Of a stretch of 64,000 bases of DNA, positions 43,868-55,562 are shown piece after piece. Source of the stretch: Ornithodoros turicata (lineage: Eukaryota > Arthropoda > Arachnida > Ixodida > Argasidae); assembly GCF_037126465.1 (NCBI RefSeq), contig NC_088204.1, positions 71,795,807-71,859,806 on the forward strand. The letters are read 5' to 3'. Below the pieces are notes generated by a model that was given only the letters and a program-made list of their open reading frames with translations, was not told where the DNA came from and did no database searches. The number at the start of each line of letters is the position of its first letter. Within the stretch, counting starts at the first letter, position 1. The position numbers and the translations under genes are program-made.

Positions 43868-46800
43868 AATTTCGTGGTTGTTCTTTCTTTCTTTGCTGGT
43901 AGTGCAGGCTAACCTTTCCCTCCTTTGTTCTGTTTTGTATTAAGCATACACAAAGCATATATCCCCCCCTCTCCCCTCAATCTGGATTTAGCCCGTTGGT
44001 TACTGTGGGTTTATTACTCACCGAGTTGTAGCGTCATGAAATTCGGCGTAATATCGTACATAGTAAATTTTGACCTGGCTACCAAACCGAACTTACAGAC
44101 GTTTCCACGTAAAAAAATAAAAAATAAAGAAAATAAATAAACCGTTATATATCTCTTCTCGTCTTTCGACATTTTCTGAGCGTCACCAATGCTTTTGCAG
44201 GTGTTACTCCCCTCATACCCCCACCTCCAACCATAAGCCCCCCATCGTCACGACCTCTTTTGAGTATGGGTACGGGTGGGGGGTGGGGGGAATTGTCACC
44301 GTCACGGTGGTCACATGACGAGCTGTCCAGACGTCAGCCCTCCATGAGGGGCGTTCTCGGGATGGGTAAATAATTTGTCGGCTGACAGTGGAATGGCAAT
44401 GATGTTTATGGCTTTTCGAACTCCGGGTCCTCTTGGCATGAGTTCGCCTGCGGTGTGCAGGAGAATGTTATTGCTTGGAGCGCTCTTTGTTCCAGATTTC
44501 CTGTCGGGTGCAAGCTCGCGCATAATGTCACACGCAGGTTTGCGTCACGGATGCCGGAAGATTAATGCTTGCGCCAGTGCCAAGTTCCTTTTTTGCAGGA
44601 CGAGAGAAGGAGCAAGAAGACTGGTTCAGTTCAAGAGGACCACTTTGAACTCAGGAAAATGATAGTTAATTCGCACTGTGAAGCAACGTTACTCAAACTG
44701 TCAATACGCGAAATACAAATACTGGCAGTGAACGTTACGTATTTCGAATTTTCTAAATACGTAAGAATGCTGTAAGCTTATTTTTAATCGCGATGTAGTA
44801 GTTTCCACGAATTTCGCAACCGCTAAAAAAATCGAGAAAAATCTCGCGATCACAGCTTGACGTTAATGCCGTGAAAGGAAATAGCCCTGGAATCGCGAAA
44901 TTAAACACTCGCAAATAACTTCGCAAATGACTGAATGCGCGATTCGCGAAGATTAATACACCGCGAATGAAAATACGTTTACAGTATAATTACGAAATAA
45001 ATAATAACACAAATGCATAAATAATTTTCGTACGCACTTTTAAACTTTAGCAAGTTTCCGTTTCGCCAAACTTCCGTTTCCGTTTCGCCAAAGGGTATGC
45101 GACGTCATCAAGCGCACACATGTTCTTCTCCTGGCAATGATGTTCCGTTCAACTTCCATTTCCGTCTATCTCCCGTCCGGGCTCGAAGGAAGAGGGTATA
45201 TAGGATAGAGTGCAGAGGTAGTAGTTTAACAATGTTGCCAGTCGGGAGCCAGATTTCACACATGTTTACGTCATACTTGTGAATCTCAGAAATAAATTTT
45301 ATGGAATTTGTTCGCCGCGAAGAGGAACATCATCAAAATCATCGAAGTCGTTCGATACGCTCCTTTTGGGCGGTCCGCTGCGCTGGTGACCCGGGTACCG
45401 CACATATGACATGGAATGTTCGGGCGGGCTCGGAGTCGTGTACCGTGCAAGGTCACGCTCATATCATTGGCCACGCCGTGACGTGCGCACACGTGACCTG
45501 TGACGCAGTTTGGATAGTGGAAAACAGTCAAAGCGCGCTTATGGTCGGACAATACGGCATATACTGCATGCCCCGCTGAAATTTCCTGTGCGGACAGCTC
45601 ACATATAGCTAGAATGCTCAGATAAAATCAATAAATCACAATCAATCTTTACCAATCAACTAAAATTCAAAAGAAAGTTTGTTATCAGTGCATCGCGCTG
45701 CTTCTTCAAAATTCCTCCCTCTCACTTCTCTCTCTCTCTACATTGGCTGTGAAGAGCTCTAGCTGTAGTTTATAGTGGGTTGGAGAATACAGGCATCGAT
45801 CCTCGCCGTGATAAGTAATTCAGCTGGCCTGATCATTACTTCATCCATGACTTACAAGAAAACGCACGGACCTTATGCTCGTTATCATGTAACGCATCCG
45901 CGGCACGGTGCCCTTATTAATCGAACACGAAAATCTCATAAAAATCGATGAACGGTCGTGGCCCCACGGTGAAAGAAGACCAATTCGTAGATATCTCCTC
46001 ACGCCGATGATTATATATGGCAGGCAATGTTCAGCAACGTTTTCGAGATTCGATCTTCCCAAAATAGACGATGCATCATCATCATCTTGCTCCTCTCCGT
46101 AACAGAAACGTCGGCCTCCCTCAACTCGACGGCAAAGTTTGGATGGAGGTGGAGAAAGGAGGCGACCCTTCATCTGTAGGGCCCCCGAGGCACGTGACGC
46201 GGGAGCTACCGTGGCAGTGGACGACAAAAATTCGTTTGGTTTGCGAAATGCCGCGATATCGCTGTCACTAATGTGTGACTAAGACTATTATGTTGACGCA
46301 GGAACGTTAGTTCGCTAGTAGTAGGAACGCTATTGATGACCCTTTGTTTACAAACTTGTGACGTCACGAGAAGCGCCCCCCAGCATGCTTTGCGCGGCGG
46401 CGAAACCCAATCGATGACGTAGGTAGTCAGGTCGCCTATTGAAAACTGACCATGATTTTATGCCGAACAAGTACAGCGGGTGTTATAAATTATAAATGCA
46501 TCCCTCACTATAAGGCGGAATAGAAATCTACATCGTGAAGAACATAGACGAGAAAGAGATGGATAAATCGCTTTTTTTCTCTGGCAAGGTTGGACAGTGC
46601 GCTCCGCAGTTCGGTGATGCGGCCGATGATTTTTAATTATCTGTAGAGGGAGAGATAAATGCATTCACACGTCATAGGCCGGTACTTTTCTATATATTAA
46701 TTCAGCGTCTCATTATGGCGAACCTTGCTCACAGGCAAAACTCATCGCGTCACGCCAACATAATAACCTGCGATTGGACATCAAGTACATCACACGTCCT

Positions 46801-48060
46801 TCATGATGTGATGGTGAATGATGTCAATGATTAGCCATCATGAGTGACTTTGCCAACCTTTGTCAGAGACAGGCAGTGGAGAATTTGAGCTGTAGCGCAC
46901 TCAACCGCTTTGTGGCGTGTGGCATACGCTCTTCTGGGCATACGCTATTTCCTTGCGTACGAAGCGCTAAAGGTCTCTGCTACCTGATGCAGAAAACGAC
47001 AACACCGCAGAATTACATCTTTTTTTTTCTACTTTTTAGTTTGACCTGGAATGTTGCATAAAATAAATAAATAAATAAGAAAATGAGAAATTGAGACACT
47101 TTACTTCAAAAGCAACGCACTCCTTTTTTTTTGTTTTTTTGTTTCTCTTTTATGGAAGTAACACCGCACAACTCTTGGATACGCTTCATTTTTTCTCTTG
47201 GCCCCGTATAGTTTGTCACTATTATATCCAACATTCACCAACGTCGGAAGAAAAATATGGGAACCCTTGATCTGGGAGGGCCCCCGGGTCACGTGGCAGA
47301 GGGGCGGCGTGGGTGGACGACAGGCAGGAGGCACCGGCATCGGGGGCAGCGAGGCTAAATGCGGCGAGCCGAGCATCGATGGAGAGGGAGAGTAATGGCG
47401 GTCAATTACCCCTATCGCACGAGGCTCCCATGCGTATCGCCAATTGCGTAAACTTTAACTCTATTGTGCTCTATGGTGTGGATACTGTCTTGTGTATATG
47501 AAGGTAAATGAGTTTCCGAGAGTGATGGCGTGGATTTTATGCTCGATGTCTCGTGTGTGCGCCCAGATAGATTTTTCCGCGCCCGGTTGACTCAGACTTC
47601 GCAGTTTTTGTCCTTTTGAATGGGAATCTAAGCCGACTTGCAGGTTGGTGCTTTTTTTGCACACGGATACTGTCCTCGACACTTCACTTTCTTTTAGCAC
47701 TGACAAAGCTACGGAGTACAGCACTGAAGAATTTCCTCAACGTTCGTGCAAGCGTGTCCTGCTGGATTGAAGTACGAAATATATGAGAAATAGCTATATA
47801 AAAAAAGAAAAACGATTGAAATACAATTTTTATTGGAAACTGCCCAACCCTCCAACCTCTTCTAGCGCTTTGAAGTTCGCCGTCGATGGGCGCCATCGTT
47901 ATTGGACCTTCGCTGATGTCGGAAGTGGCACGGTCGTTGTGCAAGGCCTTCTCCCTGTAACATAATAATAAAAAATGCAGTGGCATTGAGAAACGGAGGA
48001 GGCTGGTCTGCACAGTGAAAGGCGTGCGCCGAGGAGGTAGCGACGAGTAGGAATTAACGC
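43868..48060. other. no gene recognised
   Basis: No tRNA or transposon end that I can define. Two stretches, near 46170-46220 and 47275-47325, share GGGCCCCCG and a CACGTG E-box, which is too little to call. Short microsatellites occur near 47060 and 47125. Confidence 0.4.
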
Positions 48061-48132
48061 TCCGGCATGGTCTAGTGGCTAGGATATCTGGCTTTCACCC
48101 AGAAGGCCCGGGTTCGATTCCCGGTGTCGGAA
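48061..48132 (+). tRNA. tRNA-Glu (anticodon TTC)
   Basis: A 72-base cloverleaf. Acceptor TCCGGCA pairs with TGTCGGA (one G-T). D loop GTCTAGTGGCTAGGAT, anticodon loop CTTTCAC with TTC, T arm CCGGG-TTCGATT-CCCGG. The A box and B box are intact and a T6 Pol III terminator follows within ten bases. It is very similar to other metazoan tRNA-Glu. The closing pair of the anticodon stem is T-A. Confidence 0.95.
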
Positions 48133-48471
48133 GTTATTTTTTAACTCAACTTTTGAAGGTATTGCCTTCATTTGAGCTCTTGTGTGGTTGTGTTTGTCTT
48201 GCTTGCAGTGGTTATCGTTTTTACTGCAAGCATGAAGGTACAAATCCTGACGGCAGGCTTTGAGTTACATTTAAAAATATTGAAGAAAAGTGAGGGACCC
48301 GACAACCACAACATTTTTAAACAAGTGTTTTGAACAACGTGTTTATTTGAATTTAGTACAGTGCATTGTGCCGAAAAAACGCTTGGTTAGAGTGCACTTC
48401 ACGAAAATGACACTAAATTAGCCCGTGTGACATGGGAATTACTTGCAATTTTTCATGTGGCAGACAATTCG

Positions 48472-48700
48472 TCAGCCTCTGTAGCTCACTCTGTCGTGTG
48501 CGGAGCTCAAGCTCGCGGATTCGATCCTAGCCGAGGGTGGTAGCAATGTGGGGGAGGTAAACATTGCTTCAGTGGTATGGAGGTTTCCTGCGCACGTCAA
48601 AGATTTCCACGAGGTTGGCACGTGCAACAAGGAGCCACACAAGTGCAGACAGACTCACCTCACGTGTAAATCTACGACCAATTAACTAATTAATCCCTTT
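48472..48700 (+). repeat. tRNA-derived SINE, family B
   Basis: The head has an A-box-like TGTAGCTCACTCTG and B box GGATTCGATCC. The body (GTAGCAATGTGGGGGAGGTA ... CTCACCTCACGTGTAAATCT) recurs at 35244 (minus) and 34250 (plus). There is no clear A tail or target duplication. Confidence 0.6.
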
Positions 48701-48856
48701 CTCGGGTTCCAATTTTTCACAATGTACCAGCTGGCCTGCACCCTTGCCCTTTTGCCATTAATGTGGCATAACCTGGGGGGAGTTGGGGTTTCAACTTCCG
48801 AAATCGCACCTTTGGTTATGTATTAGGGAAATCCTCCTCTCCCTGTCAAGTAGTAA

Positions 48857-48910
48857 CCACCACCACCACCACCACCACCACCACCACCACCACCACCACC
48901 ACCACCACCA
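48857..48910. repeat. CCA trinucleotide microsatellite
   Basis: About 17 uninterrupted CCA units. The long Trp or Gly runs seen when it is translated are artefacts. Confidence 0.98.
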
Positions 48911-49203
48911 GTAGTAAGTATAACTGCAGGAACAAATAAGGCACTTGTGACTACACCACTGACCATGAACTTGTTCGAATTTTGTGCCATGGGCACATGA
49001 CGTGTCCAAATGTACTGCTCCACCGCTTTGACATTGTTCTGCGAATATGTGACGATGTAGTGAGCATGAGTGTTGAATACCTGCATTAGTTGTGACGTTG
49101 TCCGATACAAGTGTGGCCGACCAATGCGAGCAGTCTCACCACTACCCCCACAATATTAGCAGACACATTGCTTGCGCAATTGATGCCCGATGGTTTAATC
49201 AGC

Positions 49204-49275
49204 TCCGGCATGGTCTAGTGGCTAGGATACCTGGCTTTCACCCAGGAGGCCCGGGTTCGATTCCCGGTGTCGGAA
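49204..49275 (+). tRNA. tRNA-Glu (anticodon TTC), second copy
   Basis: Identical to the copy at 48061 except for one base pair in the anticodon stem: C-G here, T-A there. All arms pair. A T5 terminator follows at 49280-49284. It lies 1.07 kb downstream on the same strand; the flanking sequences are not duplicated, so each copy has its own surroundings. Confidence 0.95.
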
Positions 49276-49400
49276 TTAGTTTTTCCTATGTAGCTGAATT
49301 TTCGTTATGGAAAATTTTGAATATGACTACAGCAAAGCGTAGTATGTTTACATTGAAAAAATGGCTAGGAAGCAAGCGAGCTGGTGAAGATGATGCATAT

Positions 49401-49460
49401 CGTAAAACCGGGAGACTAGGGTCTCGGTCCCTTCGTGTTCCCTAGTCGCGGGGTTTTACG
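49401..49460. repeat. short hairpin repeat
   Basis: CGTAAAACCGGGAGACTAGGG and the inverse CCCTAGTCGCGGGGTTTTACG form a 21-bp imperfect stem with an 18-base loop. It lies 126 bases after the second tRNA. Confidence 0.7.
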
Positions 49461-50750
49461 TTATGTACGTTTACGTGTTTAGTCTGTGTGTTCCGGGGGT
49501 TACTTTTCGTCATGATTGTTCAGTTTCCCTGCACTTTGAGTCTTATCTACGTAGTAACTTCGTTATTGAATGAGGTTTGCTATATTTTGGTTATATATTT
49601 GGTATTTGAGATTTTGGTTATTTCAGGGGGATGGACGGATGAGGAGGGTCTTATTACAGCCCATTACGACATTACGTAACTCCGAACCCTATACGCTGAC
49701 AGATGATATGCTTTCGACTGAGAATTGCACAGAATCATTTCTTCTTCCGCTGCCATCCAAGGTTTCCTCTAATACCGACCCACCATTTCGACTATCGAAT
49801 ACTTTAAATCCAACCCATATTCATTTGTGCATTCGCCGAAGAGAGCAGATCCAGCCATCGTATCCTTTCCGTTTCTTCCACATCATCTAACAATAGTCAC
49901 TTCTTTCTGTCCCCGTGCCTGAACTTTCTCCGGGAATGCCTAATGTCAGTCCCATTGCAATACATCGTCCTTGCCTCGTCTGCCTGTACTTACTTTCCTT
50001 GCCTTTTCCCTCCCGATTATCTTACGGGATACCGGGTTAGCATACTTACCTCGGAACGTGGAATGAGCAACTGCCTCTACGATGCGCCTCGATATTTTCT
50101 TTTTTCTTCTTCTTTGTTTTATGGCGCTAGCTCGGGGCTGCATTAGCTCGACGAATTTCGCTTTGATCTTACGGCGAGGTAATCGGGTCAGAGTGAGGAG
50201 GGTGCTGTCGTTGCTGTTGGAAAAACAAGGAAATAAGAACGAGTAGGAAGAAAAGCAAAATAAAAGAAGATGCAAAAAAAAAAAAAAAAGAAACTGCGAC
50301 CAAATTGAAGGGCATGTAAGTGCCCGATTATATGGACGACGTACATTGTACGCAATATTGAATTGGAGATAACGGACAAGTACTGCTTTATATTGGCTTA
50401 AAATGCACACTCTGTTTTGGTTTTCTGCGCATTTTTCTTTTTTTTTTTTAACGATTGCTCGTAGACGCTGTTTTTTCCGTTCATGGCCGAACGTGATCCA
50501 GGCTCTGACCTTTTTCGGATAAAATGGTCAAAACGTGATCCTGTCCGCTATCTAACTCCCCACTCATCATCATTCCAATAAAGTTGTTGTTGTTAGCTCC
50601 AGAGTAGATGTTTTTTTGGATTATATGAGGTAAACTGTTAGTCATCGTGCGCCGTTATACTCAGTACACTGCTTGTATACACTGGCTGAATAGGACAGCG
50701 TCGCGCAATTACTTCAGCCGGATGTCCCATTATGAAAATGTACACTTCCT
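49461..50750. other. no gene recognised
   Basis: Contains an A16 run near 50274 and, at about 50573-50595, an AATAAAGTTGTTGTTGTT stretch that is probably the tail of a LINE of the 43031 family. Nothing else identified. Confidence 0.4.
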
Positions 50751-50758
50751 GTCGAACT

Positions 50759-51594
50759 CAGTGCCGTGTATGCCAAAGGGAGTCTGGCCATTAGGAGGAG
50801 CCTAAAAAAGAGGCTCGACCTGTCAGTCAAACTTCGGCGCATTTCATTGGTTACCGTTTTCCATGGGGGCTGCCATGACACCAAATTTTCTCCAAGATGG
50901 AGGATGGTGCTTGGAAAGGCGAAGCGGAGATTTCTTGACAAAAAATTTTCACAGACTACTTTAATTTCTTACTGTGAGTATATATCCTCATGTACGCATC
51001 TGCAAAATCAGCTTCAACTTTCGCTCCGCCATCATTATTTACGCGAAAATGGGATGTTTCGTCGCTAACGTTAGGCCTAGTTAAGATCGTGATACCAGGA
51101 AAATAGCAAGGACGACGACCATTATACGTAGGATTTTGCATTATATAATTGCATTTTATTTATACATACATCTTTGCTGCTTTTTTATTCAATGTACTTA
51201 CATTACGTGATATAAAACTTCATACCGGCTGTCGTCTGCTACGAAGAAGCGGTTGTACCGCCATCTTGGCCAATCACTTCTGCCAGCAACCATTTCTGCA
51301 TTCCTGAGCCTTCCCAACATGCCTCTCTCCGTGCAGATGGCGTTGATAAAAGTGGGCGCAAAATCCGTCGTTTTGGTCTGTCACCAGTGATATCCGTTTC
51401 AATCCAAATCCATCAATTTTCTCCAAAATGGTAGCGCCCTGTAAATAAGGGTGAGGTATAATTACTGGATGAATGTAACAATAGACAACTGTATTTCGAC
51501 CTGTGATTGGCTAGAAACTTCAAAAAGTGGGTGGAGCCTCAGGTATAGGCAAGTCCCATTAATGGCCAGACTCCCTTTGGCATACACGGCACTG
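50759..51594. mobile_element. hAT-like non-autonomous transposon with perfect 8-bp TSD
   Basis: Inverted ends of about 34 bases start CAGTGCCGTGTATGCCAAAG and run to TCTGGCCATTA on both sides. They are bracketed by a perfect 8-bp duplication, GTCGAACT (50751-50758 and 51595-51602). CAGTG ends with an 8-bp duplication indicate the hAT superfamily. The 836-base interior lacks a transposase and contains one TGTCGTCTGCTA at 51230. Confidence 0.9.
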
Positions 51595-52110
51595 GTCGAA
51601 CTGTCATCGCGACACCCTCAGGCGTCGTCGTCTTTTCTGTTGCGACGAGTGGAGTATCACGCAAGCATTATGGACCTCTTTCACATACGCGTCGTATCCT
51701 AGCGGCCCTCCAGCGAAACACGTTCGGCGCGCGTCAAAACAAATCCACGTTGTTAGCACAAAGGACCAAAACCAGTCCGGAGTGGGACAGACGAGCTCGC
51801 ACCGTTTGCGCGGTCTCCCCACTGGTCCCCGCTTCTGTCGTGTCCATACTGCGCCATCTAATGAAGACAGAGATAACCCTCTCCGGCGCCTCAAGGTCAT
51901 GCGCATGCGCATAGGCCATTGTGAAAAAGGTCCATTCCACTGCCCGAGAGGCACAGAACTTATAACCTTTGTGTTTGATTGACGTTTCCTGGTTTTCTTC
52001 GAACAAACGTGCGTATGCCCCTCCCCCTTGTACTTCGATATTAACGTACATTGTTTATGCCCACCTAAAGCATCCACTTTATATCCACTTATTATCAGTG
52101 CACGCAATGC

Positions 52111-52207
52111 ACGTGAGAGAACTGACGTTCTGAGGCCGGAACAACAAAGGACAAATACATACAAAACTTCCTATGTTGTTCCGGCCTCAGCACGTCAGTT
52201 CTCTCAT
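52111..52207. repeat. palindrome of the family A leader module
   Basis: GAGAGAACTGACGTTCTGAG, then GCCGGAACAACA, is inverted around a 20-base spacer containing ACAAATACATACAAAACTTC. The same module stands singly before the tRNA-like part at 31084 and after the palindrome at 61031. Confidence 0.75.
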
Positions 52208-52354
52208 GTTCAAAAATCGCCGCTTGCGTCGATCCCGTCGTATGATTGTGTGTATGAGTGAGAAAAATGTAAGATTGAAAGGGGGGATGAGTGAGAGAGA
52301 GTGGTTGATGTGTCCCTTCAGGTGACGCACTCTTGGAAGTAGCTGGGGAGGTGT

Positions 52355-52432
52355 GTTAGCCTAGCTCAATTGGTAGAGCCCTGAACCGGTAAGATCCAGA
52401 AGATGTGGGTTCGAGTCCTACAGCTGGCTAAC
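52355..52432 (+). repeat. tRNA-like SINE family A
   Basis: GTTAGCCTAGCTCAATTGGT at the head, B box GGTTCGAGTCC, and GGCTAAC at the end. The anticodon stem is broken by a two-base insertion and there are extra bases before the acceptor arm, so it is not a functional tRNA. Confidence 0.7.
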
Positions 52433-52860
52433 CTTTTCATCTTGACTTCCATCTTTCAACGCAATGCACGTCACAAGGTAGGCATCAACTTCATTATCGA
52501 GGGACAAAAATGGACCACATAATTATAAGCACATCCGGTTTCGGAGCGACGTAAGCATCAGCAGGCACACACGCGCAGACGTCACAGAGCTGTTTGAGAC
52601 CGAAATAAACGCCACCCGGGCTCTTTGTTGAGAAGTTCCAAAGCATAAATTAAAACTTTCCTTCTCGAACCTTCGTTGCTTCACGAAGCGCACACCAGAA
52701 ACAGCTGACCGTGACGTCACGCCACAGAGTCCGTTGGCAATAAAATCAAATTACACGATCGGCTCGGAATTCGATTATAAAATATTTCGCACGACGGTTT
52801 CAAGCATTGCGATCACACGACTGTAGTTTCGTAGCTCTGGTTAACGTCTACAATTATTCG

Positions 52861-53351
52861 TTTTTTATATACATATTGCGTACTAGCGCCGCGAAGCAAC
52901 TGTGGCTATGAGCGGCGTACAGATGTGTACAGATGGAGAGAGGACAGCAGGGAGGAATTGGGGACACGGGGATTAGTACACTCTAAAAACTGAACTTCAC
53001 CACATAGCACGCTCTGCTCCAACCATTGCCGCGAATGATAGGGTTATCGCTTCCGATTCGAAGAGAGAGGGGGGCGTACGCCTTTTTGTGTCAATTTGGA
53101 TACATGATAATTGCCACAAAAAGGCGTACGCCTCCCTCTCTCCTCGAATCAGAAGCGACAACCGTACCATTCGTGGCAACGGTTGGCGCAGAGCGTGCTA
53201 TGCGGTGAAGTTCTGTTTTTAGAGTGTATGCGTCCTGGGCCGACTTCAGGGGGGAACTGCGCCGACATTCGTGTCCGATAAGTCTTCGGAAAACCCAGGG
53301 AAAACCTCAGTCGGTGGTAGGATTCGAACCCGCTCGTCCATGCCACTGGTA
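52861..53351 (-). repeat. Ruka-like SINE, minus strand, split by a TA-MITE
   Basis: A 13-bp duplication, CTACAATTATTCG (52848-52860 and 53352-53364), brackets a minus-strand SINE. The T run after the left duplication is its A tail. The tRNA-like head with GGTTCGAATCC type B box is at the right end (about 53320). A 248-base MITE at 52979-53226 interrupts the body; removing it restores an uninterrupted SINE. Confidence 0.85.
52979..53226. mobile_element. foldback MITE, TA target (family CACTCTAAAAA)
   Basis: The whole element is an imperfect palindrome: CACTCTAAAAACTGAACTTC at the left and its complement at the right, flanked by TA on both sides. The centre carries GGCGTACGCC in both arms. A sister copy lies at 55315-55562. 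TA target and TIR style suggest Tc1/mariner-type mobilisation. Confidence 0.85.
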
Positions 53352-53701
53352 CTACAATTATTCGTTTTTTTCTTCCTTTTCCACCTTTTATTTACAAAAC
53401 ACAAGTACACACAAGTACAGGTACGTCACAAGGTTGCAACGCCGAGGGCCATTACAAAACGTCTAAAGAGAAAACTGAATACCTTTTGAATTTGTACATA
53501 ACGATTTTACAAGTACGTAAGGGCATCAGACAATTATTCGTGCCGGCAACAATGGCAGTAAAGGGGACACACACACACTCCTCCATATAGTGCAACGCGA
53601 ACAATTTTCATACCGTATAAACCCACACTGAGATGCCTCAACATGTTTCAAACGCCCGCATGCACTATGGCATCATTCGCCGCAAACACTGTATCATATG
53701 A

Positions 53702-53772
53702 TGAAAGATGAAATTCACCGAAAAGGTTAGCCAGCTGTAGGACTCGAACCCACATCTTCTGGATTGCCGGTC
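53702..53772 (-). repeat. tRNA-like SINE family A fragment
   Basis: On the minus strand, GGTTCGAGTCCTACAGCTGG and the CCAGAAGATGTG stem are visible, followed by the CTTTTCGGTGAA tail typical of this family. The 5' (D-arm) half is missing. Confidence 0.65.
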
Positions 53773-55314
53773 CTTTCATGTTCACTGTATTATATATTCT
53801 ACCCTCCATTCAAATACGGGCCTTTTTCAATTACACGCAGATAAGGAGCTGTCCGTTCCCATTTCAAAACGCACCGAGAGGTTTGGCCGCACACTGAAAT
53901 ATTTATAATACCATCTCCTCCCTTTGAGAGGTGCTGCCCGAAGTATAGTTAACGCGCCGCTTGTGCTGCGCGCGAGATAATTTTCGAAACTGCGTTGGCC
54001 TGAGTGAGTGCTTTATATACCCAAGGGACGGCGAAGGGGTTTCGAGGTGCCGTAAACTGCGCAATGTATAGACCTACTCGCTTATATACTGTACTAATGT
54101 GTGTGCCTGTGGAGGTACATGTATACGTATAAACTCTTGAACGGAGAAACGAGAGCATCAGCTGCGAAGTGTGGTTGATGTAATAGTGTTGAGAGATGGG
54201 ACTTGGGCTACGTCGATGCGGCGATGAGCTTACACGTTTCCTCAGCAGTGGTCGAGATCTTGCGTGGTCTTGTCTGACTGCGCAATATTTCGATAAAAAG
54301 ATGCGGAAATGGAAAGTACGGTTTCGTTCAGTAATCTGCTGACTAGCACAGTATATAGTAACAGTGTTGTTGTCGCTGTACTAACTCAGCGCCGCTTTGA
54401 ACTGTGGGAGCTTACTAATACGAAAGAAACGGGTGGCCTTCAATCTGTTTCGATTTCTCCCCTACCGGTCCATTGTCCACGACGTGTCAAGGTCAGCGAA
54501 AGGGAAACGTGAAGGATTATTCTTCGTTCCTCAACCCAGTAAGCACCCAGGATGCAATGTGTGCACAAGGAGCACTGGGATTTCGTGAAATCGTCTATTC
54601 GCTTAGTGTACGTACTAGCGGACTCCCATCATGTCGCTTAATTACATACATGACTAATTATTTTTTTTTAATTGCAGCGTTTACGGCAAACGGAAGCGAG
54701 TTGGAAGAACATTATACCACAACGTATCTTGCGTGCCCTCAGTGCACTCTCTTTTTTTCTGCTCCAGAAGCCTATCAACCAGTATTTTGTCCAATTATCT
54801 TCAACTCGGAAGTTGAAGCACCGCAACTCAATGAGTTCCGAATAAAATAATCGCAAAAAGCACCGAATTCCTCGCAGGAAAAAGCTGGGATCATTTACAC
54901 AAGCAAACGTACTCGTGCTCTCTGCCTCGTGGGAAGCAGAAGGCCGTTGCAAGGACTGTCGGTGTATCCTTACTCATCCGGTATATTGTCTCGTCGGAAA
55001 GCACACTCACAAGATGCCGACTCGTACCATGTTTTCCTTCTGCCTGTCAGGTGATCCCGTCGCGATGCTTCGTTCTATATTACCACGCACGCACAGAACA
55101 CTCATTCCTGGACTTTAGCCTCATCGTGTCACCTGATCATGTGTCTCCAGTGATGGGAAAAATAACACCTTTTTCCTGGTGGCCTCCAAGGGGATGAAGA
55201 ATGAAATTCTATCGTCAACCTATCTATTTATACCCGCCAAAATTTTTATCGTGGGAATATTATTTAGAGCAACTAGCGCTATTCTAAAATCGATGCTAGA
55301 TGGCCCTGATACTA
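53773..55314. other. no gene recognised
   Basis: Unique sequence; overlapping short frames on both strands at 54309-54952 without motifs. Confidence 0.4.
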
Positions 55315-55562
55315 CACTCTTAAAAATGAACTTCACCGCACAGCAAGCTCCTAGCCAACCATAATCTCCAATGATATCGTCATCTGCCTCGGTTTGTTGA
55401 AAACGGGAGGCGTACACCATTTTTGTGACACTTATGCTGTTCATAATTGTCACAAAAGAGGCGTACGCCTCCCGTTTTCAACAAACCAGTGAAGATAACG
55501 ATATCATTCGATGTGACGGTTGGCTAGGAGCGTGCTATGCGGTGAAGTTCATTTCTAAGAGT
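55315..55562. mobile_element. foldback MITE, TA target (family CACTCTAAAAA), second copy
   Basis: CACTCTTAAAAATGAACTTC at the left and the complement CTTCATTTC-TAAGAG at the right. The arms share GGAGGCGTACGCC-type sequence with the copy at 52979. The last bases of the right end are mutated, so the TA duplication is not perfect. Confidence 0.8.

Noticed and set aside
45301..45579. 92-codon plus-strand frame
   Set aside because: No recognisable domain, and an equally open frame exists on the other strand.
48791..49110. Frames with long Trp or Gly runs
   Set aside because: Translation of the CCA microsatellite.
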